From the NCBI GenBank assembly GCA_963377175.1, contig CAUJNA010002757.1, positions 272,568 to 336,567 of the forward strand: a stretch of DNA of 64,000 bases, written 5' to 3'. The position numbers and the translations under genes are program-made. Under the pieces are notes generated by a model. The model saw only the letters and a program-made list of their open reading frames with translations, did not search any database and was not told where the DNA came from. Below are positions 24,481 to 33,520 of the stretch, piece by piece; the first letter of the stretch is position 1, and each line of letters starts with the position of its first letter. The DNA is from Effrenium voratum. Lineage: Eukaryota > Sar > Dinophyceae > Suessiales > Symbiodiniaceae.

Positions 24481-26235
24481 CGTATGCGTATGGCATTCAT
24501 TGCCTGTTCAGGGTTTACAACAGCATTGTTGCGAACAGGTTGCGCGGGCAACAGCAAACACAGCATCATGTGCCGTTGAATAGCCACATGTGCGAGTTTT
24601 CTTGGTGGGTGATGGGCAGTCCCTGCTTTAAAGAACAAAGTTCATTTAGACTTACCCTCCCAGAACTTGCGGGTAGACCCTGTTGGTTTTTGGAGTGAGG
24701 GGGTTGGGAGCTCCTTTGGTATGACTCCGAGGCTGCTCCTACGATAGAAAAAAGTATACGACTTGTCTTGCATGGCCGAAAAGCGATTTCAAGCAGCTCT
24801 AAGGGGTGCACAGGGATGTTCACCCCGGCAATGCATAATCGGCTGTCGCGATAAAGTAGGCGTCCTCTTGTTGGTAAGTTGGGTGAAAATTGACGGCACT
24901 GCTTTTAGTTTGGCTCTAAACATATTCTAGCGCTGTCCATTTTTCAGAAGGACTAGGTTTTGAGCTGTTCATCGGAGCCACAGGTCTTTTGCATAAGCAG
25001 GAACTATGTATGTTAGCTCCCCTTGATGGTCGTGGTTCATGTCAAGTGGTCAGAAGGACTTTGCCGGTTGTGTGTGTGTGTGTGGGTGCGTGTTGCCATT
25101 TTACCTGCAACATGCAAGCACCTTTTCGGAGACTTTCTGGTGCCAGGCGACATCGCCCAAGCAGAGAGGACGAGGAGCAACCACGGATCCTCATCGCGCG
25201 GTTCTATTTTTCTTCTGCGGCAGGTGGCAGTTTTCAAAGTTTGCGGGATACCTCCCCCCTGTTTTTGCCCTTGTGTTTGAATTGTTTGAGGGAAACACCA
25301 GCATCCGTGGTCCAAACAAGGGCCAGGTTTGTTGACCTATGGCCAAGAGTCGTTTGGCAACCGCTTTCACGGAGGCACGGGAAACGTTGGTGGTCATGTA
25401 CGCGTGTTCCTTACTGAGAGTTTCCTTCCAGCGGAAGCCAGGCATTTTGGGCTTTCCCACATTTGGCAACCAACCCATCTGAAGGCTGCACACTCAGGGC
25501 AAACAAAAACATTTGCTGGCATATGGCTGAACAGTGATCGACGAGCTGCAACAGGTATGCCAGGTAAGCGGGAGCCAGCCTTCTGTTCTTTGTTTTTCCC
25601 CTCGGAATCAGGTATCGCCATAGAGAAATGGACCCTGTGAAGAGAATGTTTTCCCCAGACTCCGAAGAAGGAGAAGCAACATCTTAGGTAAATTCAGCAG
25701 GTGCCATGTCATCTCAAGAAGAAAGGGCGCACGAGCCGGCAAAGGGGCCGGAAAAAATAGAAAACAAATCAGTTTGTGGTTTCCGGTTTCCCTTCGAAGC
25801 AGCAAGGTAGCCAGGTACCCCCAGAGGATTGATCGACAGGACGCGGTGGACTCCCCGCCTCCCCCGCCAGTTCCACGCGCTCGGGGCCTTAAGATGGTGG
25901 GGTCCGGAACAAGCCGAGAAGCGAACAAAGCCAAGGGTTCTCATCTTTGTCTCAGTTGTTCAAAGCCGACCTTTTGACATTTTATTTTCCCTTTTTGGTC
26001 TATTTTTAGTCGTGGCCCCAAAAGGTTAACCTTTTCGTTCTGGGTCCTTTGGGTAAGTGAGTTTTGGGTGAGTTCAGAATAGGTCCCCCTTTCTGGATGT
26101 TGTTTTTTTGGAGGGAAACAAAACGGGAAGCCACGCAAAGGCGGTCCCAGCCCCGCAGGTTGTGAAGCAAGGGGCTTGATATTGGTGCCCTAAGACTGGG
26201 CCCTGGATGGTGTTCCAAACCGGCATGCCCCTATT
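24481..26235. other. Non-coding stretch with weak exon-like patches
   Basis: Patches at about 25140-25200 (REDEEQPRILIARF) and 25868-25920 (RQFHALGALRWWGPEQAEK) are open and GC rich but cannot be bounded. Nothing else is supported. Confidence 0.35.
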
Positions 26236-26337
26236 GGGGTATGGGTCAAAATTAAACCACCAGGGGACCGCAGGTTTTGGTCCTTGGCTCCATGTAGCAG
26301 GGTTCCATTTTGAGATTCCTATTTTTGACTCGCACCT
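26236..26337 (-). repeat. Dispersed repeat, inverted copy
   Basis: This is the reverse-complement partner of 17355-17452, sharing for example ccaccaggggaccgcagg on this strand. No coding capacity is seen. Two copies in opposite orientation 9 kb apart point to dispersal, not local tandem duplication. Confidence 0.8.
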
Positions 26338-26573
26338 ATTTTGTATAGCGGAATACTCTTCTGACAGCCTTCCGCATCATCCATCAATTGCAATCATTCA
26401 TGAGACAATGCTCATCAACGCACCTCAACTGGGCGCTTCATGAACAGCTGAGTGTCGTTTTTTTGGGACCCAGCCCACTCCTTTTGACCTTTCCCACTGG
26501 GCTGCCCCAAACGACCGGACTCAGGTGGAAGGGTCGCTGGTTGTTTCCGTCAATTTCTTGTGGACTCACCGAG

Positions 26574-26906
26574 GTTGCGCCTCCTCGGAATACCCGGGCG
26601 CCCCCTCCGCGGCCTCCGCGCGCCAGGCGCGGAAAAAGGTCGCCGCGTGTCTCGCCCATGGGAAGACTTTGGGTTTTGGGGAGAGCCGTGCAAGAACCTA
26701 ACAAACAGACATCTGGCAGATGCTGCTCCTTCCTAAAGTCATGTATGCCCCATGTCCCTCCCCCAGATGTCCCCCCCCCAACCCAAACCCAAAAAACTAG
26801 AGGACGATTGGCCCGAAAGCATTTTTGCACAGGTGCTCTTCCAGCCGCGGAGACACCTTTTTACATCGCCGCGGCGAGCGTGTCTGCACGCGGCGATGCT
26901 CAATGT
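26574..26906 (+). CDS. Two possible exons, second one ankyrin-like
   Basis: From 26574, after an ACCGAG acceptor, the frame reads CASSEYPGAPSAASARQ and KKVAACLAHG with nearly all third positions G or C, up to about 26660. The second exon, 26845-26906, lies between TTCCAG and a GTATGA donor and reads AETPFYIAAASVSARGDAQC. The pattern TPFYIAA resembles the start of an ankyrin repeat (TPLxxAA). One repeat is too little to name the family. The 3' end of the first exon is unclear. Confidence 0.3.
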
Positions 26907-26975
26907 GTATGATAACATGAGAGCTCCATCTCATCATCCTAGTTTCCTCTCGAACTGCGCCGCGCGATTTCTCAC

Positions 26976-27436
26976 GCAAGTGGTCTGCGCAAGCTGCATT
27001 GTTCCAGGCTGCTGCGCGCAAGTTGCTCTCTGCAAGCTGCTGCACGCAAGTGCTCTGTGCAAGTTGCTCTGCGCAAGTGCTCTGAGCAAGTTGCTCTGCG
27101 CGAGTGCTCTGCGCCAGTCGCTCCGCGCAAGCGCTTTGCTCATGTGCTCTGTGCAAGTCGGTGGTCTGTGCAAGTTGCTCTGCGCCAGTTGCTCCGTGCA
27201 AGCGCTTTGCGCATGTGCTCTGTGCAAGTTGCTCTGCGCAAGTGCTCTAAGCAAGTTGCTCTGCGCAAGTGCTCTGCGCCAGTTGCTCCGCGCAAGCGCT
27301 TTGCGCATGTGCTCTGTGCAAGTTGGTCTGTGCAAGTTGCTCTGCGCAAGTGCTTTGTGCAATTGCTCCGTGCAAGTTGCTCTGCGCAAGTTGCTCTGCG
27401 CAAGTGACTCTGCGCAAGTTACTCTGCGCAAGTGCT
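26976..27436. repeat. 13-14 bp minisatellite, gcaagttgctctgc type
   Basis: Units such as gcaagttgctctgc and gcaagtgctctgc alternate, with longer variants containing cgcaagcgctttgc. The unit resembles those of the 15-bp and 14-bp arrays downstream. Confidence 0.88.
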
Positions 27437-28045
27437 GCCGGAGCTGTGGGAATGTACTTCGCGTATTATTTTGTGCTTAAAAGTTGCGATTTTCCAGCCG
27501 GAGCTGCGGGGGTGTGCTCCGCGTACTACGTTTGTACTTAAAAGTTGCGAATTTCCAGCCTGAGCTAGGAGCACGCTCCGCATACTACGTCTGTGCTTAA
27601 AAGTTGCGATTTTCCAGCCGGAGCTGCAGGAGCACGCTCCGCGTACTACGTTTGTACTTAAAAGTTGCGATTTTCAAGCCGGAGCTGCGTGGGTGTGCTC
27701 CGCGTACTACGATTGTACTTAAAAGTTGCGATTTTCCAGCCTGAGCTGCGGGAGCACGCTGCGCATACTACGTCTGTACTTAAAAGTTGCGATTTTCCAG
27801 CCGGAGCTGCAGGAGCACGCTCCGCGTACTACGTTTGTACTTAAAAGTTGCGATTTTCAAGCCGGAGCTGCGGGGGTGTGCTCCGCGTACTACGATTGTA
27901 CTTAAAAGTTGCGATTTTCCAGCCTGAGCTGCGGGAGCACGCTCCGCATACTACGTCTGTACTTAAAAAGTTGCGATTTTAGCTGCAGGAGCACGCTCCG
28001 CGTACTACGTTTGTACTTAAAAGCTGCGATTTTCAAGCCGGAGCT
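27437..28045. repeat. About ten tandem copies of a 61-bp unit
   Basis: Copies begin with ggagctg near 27438, 27498, 27618, 27679 and onward, each holding cgtactacgtttgtact and aaaagttgcgattttcc. Spacing is 60-62 bases, and one copy is internally shortened near 27970. Confidence 0.9.
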
Positions 28046-28125
28046 GCCGCGGACCAGGGGGGAATCGAACCCGCGACCGCGGGATTGCGAAAGCAGGCGC
28101 GCAAACCAAGAGACAACTTCCAAAG
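28046..28125 (-). other. tRNA-like fragment with an RNA polymerase III B box
   Basis: Read on the minus strand, the stretch contains gggttcgattccc, a perfect match to the B-box consensus GGTTCGANTCC that forms the T arm of tRNAs. A D-arm-like stretch with ttggtttgcgcgc lies upstream. However, the supposed anticodon stem does not pair and the acceptor ends do not match, so this is not an intact tRNA. It may be a decayed tRNA gene or a tRNA-derived (SINE-like) head. It sits exactly between two tandem arrays. Confidence 0.5.
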
Positions 28126-28169
28126 GCCGCTTCGCGAGCAAGAAAATTGCACGGCGCCACAGCGAGAGA

Positions 28170-28605
28170 GCTTCGACACGCGAATCTCCGCAGAGGGTCG
28201 CGCGCGCACCGCAGAAATCGTAAAAAGTCCCCAGTTTTTGAACCGCAGAAATCGTAAAAAGCCCCCAGTTTTTGAACCTCGACCACGCGAATCTCCGCAG
28301 AGGGTCGCGCGCGCACCGCAGAAATCGTAAAAAGTTCTCAGTTTTTGAACCTCGACCACACGAATCTCCGCAGAGGGTCGCGCGCGCACCGCAGAAATCG
28401 TAAAAAAGTTCTCAGTTTTTGAACCTCGACCACGCGAATCTCCGCAGAGGGTCGCGCTCGCACCGCAGAAATCGTAAAAAGTCCCCAGTTTTTGAACCTC
28501 GACCATGCGAATCTCCGCAGAGGGTCGCGCGCGCACCGCAGAAATCGTAAAAAGTTCTCAGTTTTTGAACCTCGACCACGCGAATCTCCGCAGAGGGTCG
28601 CATCA
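28170..28605. repeat. About six tandem copies of a 74-bp unit
   Basis: The unit contains cgaatctccgcagagggtcg followed by accgcagaaatcgtaaaaag, repeated at 73-84 base intervals. A partial copy of the gcagaaatcgtaaaaagcc part occurs near 28243. Confidence 0.88.
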
Positions 28606-28690
28606 AACTCCCGCCCCTGCGCCTTAGAAACCTAAACTAACTTACATAGCTGCTTACGCCAAAGTAGCTCTACGCAAGCTCTACCTAACC

Positions 28691-30914
28691 TTGGCTCTGT
28701 GCCACCTGGCTCTGTGTCACTTGGCTCTGTGCCACTTGGCTCTATGTAACTTGGCTCTATGTAACTTGGCTCTATGTAACTTTGCTCTGTGTAACTTGGC
28801 TCTATGTAACTTGGCTCTATGTAACTTGGCTCTATGTAACTTTGCTCTGTGTAACTTGGCTCTATGTAACTTGGCTCTATGTAACTTGGCTCTATGTAAC
28901 TTGGCTCTATGTAAATTGGCTCTATGTAACTTGGCTCTATGTAACTTGGCTCTATGTAACTTGGCTCTATGTAACTTGGCTCTATGTAACTTGGCTCTAT
29001 GTAACTTGGCTCTATGTAACTTGGCTCTATGTAACTTGGCTCTATGTAACTTGGCTCTATGTAACTTGGCTCTATGTAACTTGGCTCTATGTAACTTGGC
29101 TCTTGCAACTTGGCTCTATGTAACTTGGCTCTATGTAACTTGGCTCTATGTAACTTGGCTCTATGTAACTTGGCTCTATGTAACTTGGCTCTATGTAACT
29201 TGGCTCTATGTAACTTGGCTCTATGTAACTTGGCTCAATGTAACTTGGCTCTATGTAACTTGGCTCTATGTAACTTGGCTCTATGTAACTTGGCTCTATG
29301 TAACTTGGCTCTATGTAACTTGGCTCTATGTAAACAACTTGGCTCTATGTAACTTGGCTCTATGTAACTTGGCTCTATGTAACTTGGCTCTATGTAACTT
29401 GGCTCTATGTAACTTGGCTCTAAGGAACTTGGCTCTATGTAACTTGGCTCTATGTAACTTGGCTCTATGTAACTTGGCTCTATGTAACTTGGCTCTATGT
29501 ACTTGGCTCTATGTAACTTGGCTCTATGTAACTTGGCTCTATGTAACTTGGCTCTATGTAACTTGGCTCTATGTAACTTGGCTCTATGTAACTTGGCTCT
29601 ATGTAACTTGGCTCTATGTAACTTGGCTCTATGTAACTTGGCTCTATGTAACTTGGCTCTATGTAACTTGGCTCTATGTAACTTGGCTCTATGTAACTTG
29701 GCTCTATGTAACTTGGCTCTATGTAACTTGGCTCTATGTAACTTGGCTCTATGTAACTTGGCTCTATGTAACTTGGCTCTATGTAACTTGGCTCTATGTA
29801 ACTTGGCTCTATGTAACTTGGCGGCTCTATGTAACTTGGCTCTATGTAACTTGGCTCTATGTAACTTGGCTCTATGTAACTTGGCTCTATGTAACTTGGC
29901 TCTATGTAACTTGGCTCTATGTAACTTGGCTCTATGTAACTTGGCTCTATGTAACTTGGCTCTAATGTAACTTGGCTCTATGTAACTTGGCTCTATGTAA
30001 CTTGGCTCTATGTAACTTGGCTCTATGTAACTTGGCTCTATGTAACTTGGCTCTATGTAACTTGGCTCTATGTAACTTGGCTCTATGTAACTTGGCTCTA
30101 TGTAACTTGGCTCTATGTAACTTGGCTCTATGTAACTTGGCTCTATGTAACTTGGCTCTATGTAACTTGGCTCTATGTAACTTGGCTCTATGTAACTTGG
30201 CTCTATGTAACTGGCTCTATGTAACTTGGCTCTATGTAACTTGGCTCTATGTAACTTGGCTCTATGTAACTTGGCTCTATGTAACTTGGCTCTATGTAAC
30301 TTGGCTCTATGTAACTTGACTCTATGTAACTTGGCTCTATGTAACTTGGCTCTATGTAACTTGGCTCTATGTAACTTGGCTCTATGTAACTTGGCTCTAT
30401 GTAACTTGGCTCTATGTAACTTGGCTCTATGTAACTTGGCTCTATGTAACTTGGCTCTATGTAACTTGGCTCTATGTAACTTGGCTCTATGTAACTTGGC
30501 TCTATGTAACTTGGCTCTATGTAACTTGGCTCTATGTAACTTGGCTCTATGTAACTTGGCTCTATGTAACTTGGCTCTATGTAACTTGGCTCTATGTAAC
30601 TTGGCTCTATGTAACTTGGCTCTATGTAACTTGGCTCTATGTAACTTGGCTCTATGTAACTTGGCTCTATGTAACTTGGCTCTATGTAACTTGGCTCTAT
30701 GTAACTTGGCTCTATGTAACTTGGCTCTATGTAACTTGGCTCTATGTAACTTGGCTCTATGTAACTTGGCTCTATGTAACTTGGCTCTATGTAACTTGGC
30801 TCTATGTAACTTGGCTCTATGTAACTTGGCTCTATGTAATGTAACTTGGCTCTATGTAACTTGGCTCTATGTAACTTGGCTCTATGTAACTTGGCTCTAT
30901 GCACTTGGCTCTTT
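28691..30914. repeat. 15-bp minisatellite, about 145 copies
   Basis: The unit taacttggctctatg repeats for about 2.2 kb with very few changes. Exceptions are a handful of point variants, one lost base near 29500, one gained base near 29964 and short slips near 29331 and 30837. The first copies (28691-28740) are variant. Because 15 is divisible by 3, two plus-strand frames (LALCN and TWLYV repeats) and one minus-strand frame (YIEPS repeats) stay open over hundreds of codons. I do not call a gene. Confidence 0.97.
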
Positions 30915-31372
30915 GCACTTGGCTCCACGCACTTGGCTGTATGTATTTGACTCTGCGCAAGTGACTCTATGCAAGTTGGTTCGAGAGCTCCGCGCGGAAG
31001 AACCCTTCGCGATGCTTAACTTAACTTACATAGCTGCTAACGCCGAAGCGCTATGCACTTGGCTCTATGCACTTGGCCCTACGCACTCGGCTCTATGCAC
31101 TCGGCTCTGTGCACTTGACTCTATGCACTCTTCTCTATGCACTCGTCTCTGTGCACTCGGCTCTATGCACTTTTCTCTATTCACTTGTCTCTATGCGCTT
31201 GGCTCTATGCACGGCTCTATGCACTTGGCTCCATTCTCTTGTCTGTTTGCACTCGGCTCTATGCCTCTATTTGCACTTGGCTCTATGCACTTGGCTCTAT
31301 GCACTCGGCTCCATGCACTTGGCTCCATGCACTTGGCTCTATGTATCTGACTCTGCGCAAGTGACTTCTTAT
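30915..31372. repeat. 14-bp minisatellite related to the 15-bp array
   Basis: Units of the form ttggctctatgcac recur with many variants (tcggctctgtgcac, tgtctctatgcgc). The unit is the 15-bp unit with gtaac changed to gcac. Divergence between copies is much higher than in the neighbouring array, so this part is older or evolves without homogenisation. Confidence 0.85.
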
Positions 31373-31418
31373 GCAAGTTGGTCCGAGAGCTCCGCGCGAA
31401 AGAACCCTTCGCGATGCT
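31350..31418 (+). repeat. Second copy of a 66-70 bp exon-like block
   Basis: The block gcgcaagtgact...gcgatgctt at 31350-31418 repeats the block at about 30953-31015. Both read VRELRA(E/K)EPFAML in one frame, with one residue changed. The copies flank the 14-bp array. Confidence 0.8.
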
Positions 31419-31464
31419 TTCGGGAAAAACGCAGAAGAACAAGGTTCCAGTAGACGCTTCTCAG

Positions 31465-31617
31465 GCAAGGGAAAGCTTGCCATTGGCGCCGCATGTGCCC
31501 TCCAAGCACATGGCCCGAATCACTGCGTCAAGGATAGCGCCGGTGGAAGGGCTGGGGATGGCAGCGCAGCAGCGCGAGCGCACATCCAGCGAAGACCACG
31601 CCAGCCTGCGCAAGTAG
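31465..31617 (+). CDS. 3'-terminal exon of an unrecognised gene
   Basis: After TTCTCAG the frame reads ARESLPLAPHVPSKHMARIT and ends in ERTSSEDHASLRK and TAG. Third positions are mostly G or C, and more so than in the competing frames. The same frame is open back through the KEPFAML block at 31400, so the exon could start earlier. The family is not recognised. Confidence 0.38.
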   Translation, partial: ARESLPLAPHVPSKHMARITASRIAPVEGLGMAAQQRERTSSEDHASLRK

Positions 31618-32134
31618 GCGCCCGGGGAGCAAGCGACGCCAAATACTGCGCCCAGATGGCCACGCGATGCGCGCCCCGGTTCCACGCGCACATGACGTTT
31701 ATTAGTGCGCAGCTCGGAGGCAACCGGGGCAGGCCTTGCACCACATGCAAGGACCAAATCTGACCAGACGGACGGCCTCACCTCGCTCTCGCTAAATACT
31801 GTACCACTTGCAGACAACTTCTGGGCCCTTGTCACCTCCACGTCACGTTCTTGCCGATATGTGCAAGCTGTCGCATTCGTGCGGTCACTACCACTCTTGG
31901 CACGCTTCCGGCTTTTGGACAGATGCAGGGGTTTCATTCCTGCCCTGTCCGCGCGCTGCATTGCTTGGCCAAATCTTGCTGTCACACATTGCCCGGACAC
32001 ATGGTTTGCTGTCTGTTTGGACTTGCGATTTGGATTGTCCGGCTGGACTGATTTGCCACCACCCGCTGTTAGCATTTTGCACGGACACGTTCCTTTCCGT
32101 CTGCGTAGATTTGCCATTGGGACGTTGCCGGTTC
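31618..32134. other. Stretch open in several frames, no gene assigned
   Basis: A 218-codon minus-strand frame covers 31461-32117, and plus-strand frames are also open. None shows codon bias or motifs, so I leave it unannotated. Confidence 0.35.
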
Positions 32135-32420
32135 ATGAGTGAGGGGGAGGATACCTACGAAGAGGCTTTGTTTGAGCCGCGCTTCTGGCAAAAACGATGC
32201 CAGCTTTCGGTCCGCCATCTCTCAAGTTTCCTCACAAATGCTTTAAAGGTGTATGTGTGGATTTGGTTTTTCTCGGACCGTAAAACTCACGCGTTGCGTT
32301 GTTGCAGGCGTGAGGCGCTTCCGGTGTTTGTTTCAGGTTGCGCCGGATGCTATGGGACAGCTGCCGGAGGAGGATGATCGCATCCTCCAGGATGTGTCCG
32401 CCGAGCTTGGTCAGATTCAA
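32135..32420 (+). CDS. 5' exons of an unrecognised gene
   Basis: Exon 32135-32248 starts at an ATG (MSEGEDTYEEALFEPRFW) and ends FLTNALK before a GT donor: 38 codons, phase 0. Exon 32337-32420 follows TTTCAG, has 28 codons (VAPDAMGQLPEEDDRILQ to ELGQIQ) and ends at GTTAGA, again in phase 0. Both open and close cleanly, which supports a real gene start. The phrase FEPRFWQKR faintly recalls the N-terminal FxPPLxxQR of HEN1-type RNA methyltransferases, but no Rossmann GxGxG segment follows, so I do not name it. Later exons may include 33265-33383. Confidence 0.45.
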
Positions 32421-33264
32421 GTTAGAAAAAGAAGACACCTTGTTGCTTTGGTGGGGGGAGGGGGAGCGGGGAGGGCAATGGCAATGCTGCAACAACTATG
32501 ATTGCTGGCGAACCCCAAGCTACCAACTCGAGTGAAGAGATATTGCTGGCCGGAAATTCGGAATTTTGGATTCATTCCCGAAAGGTCTATTTTGTGTAAC
32601 TCCTTTTTTCCTGACTTTCAGTTTTTTGGAGCCATACGGCGCGAGGAAGTCAGTACAAAAAAGAGAGTTTCTAAACTTTGGGGGGTCCAATTCGGCCTGT
32701 GTTCTTCGCGGCTCGATGCCCATGTTTAGATTTGCTCAAACGGAAATCAATGGAAGACAGTCAGTTTATGCAGTCCACTTTTTGGCACACACCCATTGAT
32801 CTTCCTCAGCGAGGTGTCAAAGGGCAAACCCTGGCAAACCCTGGTGACACCTGGCATAGATGCCCGTGCCACAGATTCTTTTGTTGATAGCAGATCAAGA
32901 TGTGGCTACCCCAATTGTTCCGAAAACCACCAAAACACTCGAGCAAAAAAAGCTTTGCTCAAAGACCGATGGTTTAACAGAACTGGAAAACACCACCTGA
33001 ACCCCCAAGCCCTCCACGACCCCCGCTCAAACACGTAGTTTCACTGAGAGAGATGCTCTGTAGAGCCGTGTTTTTGAGCCAGCATGGGATGACTCTTCGC
33101 CCACCTACAGCAACAACATGAGCTGAGGGGGGTGACACTAGTATTCCAAACAATGTTCCTTCCGACGGGTTTTTTAGTGGTGGCATATGGGCCCGTCTCG
33201 ACCACCCTGAAAAAGGGGGCCTCGTTAAACGCACTCATGCATCAAAGGACAGACAAAGTGCAAG
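32421..33264. other. Non-coding stretch, probably intronic
   Basis: No exon is seen between the donor at 32421 and the exon-like stretch at 33265. It contains a short duplicated phrase, gcaaaccctggcaaaccctgg, near 32824. Confidence 0.4.
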
Positions 33265-33383
33265 GCGAACCTGTGCCCAACCTCCTCAGGCCGGGTCCCT
33301 GCGAAGCCATGTGCCAGGACTCGCCGGTCCGACGGCAAGGCACTGGGAGTTCTGCTGCTGCTTTGCAACAGAGGGCCACTTGA
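33265..33383 (+). CDS. Possible 3'-terminal exon
   Basis: After GCAAG|G the frame reads EPVPNLLRPGPCEAMCQ and ends in SSAAALQQRAT and TGA. GC3 bias is good in its first half. It is the nearest plausible end for the gene starting at 32135, about 140 bases before the Copia element begins. Confidence 0.3.
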
Positions 33384-33520
33384 AAGATACTGTATTTTAC
33401 CATGTGATGTATTTATCACCCTCGTTAACCCCAATTGCATGAGTGTCTCACTGGCGTAGCTTCGTCTTACTCGCTAGGCGTAGCTCAAGAAAAGCGCGCT
33501 TACCACAGAGTTGTGCGCCA

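Noticed and set aside
23381..24698. Frames of 199 to 426 codons rich in Cys, Val, Arg, His and Thr
   Set aside because: These are translations of the GT/GTGC microsatellite and are not supported as genes.
28046..28125. Functional tRNA gene on the minus strand
   Set aside because: The B box is perfect, but the anticodon stem and acceptor stem do not pair. Only a tRNA-like fragment is supported.
28691..30928. Open frames of 241 to 424 codons in the 15-bp array
   Set aside because: They are pure pentapeptide readings of a simple tandem repeat, present on both strands, with no start context or codon bias. They follow from a period of 15.
31461..32117. 218-codon minus-strand frame
   Set aside because: It has no codon bias, no motif and no splice context, and it overlaps a better plus-strand terminal exon at 31465-31617.
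32135..32420. HEN1-type small-RNA methyltransferase
   Set aside because: Only FEPRFWQKR is similar. The SAM-binding segment expected directly after it is absent from the next exon.
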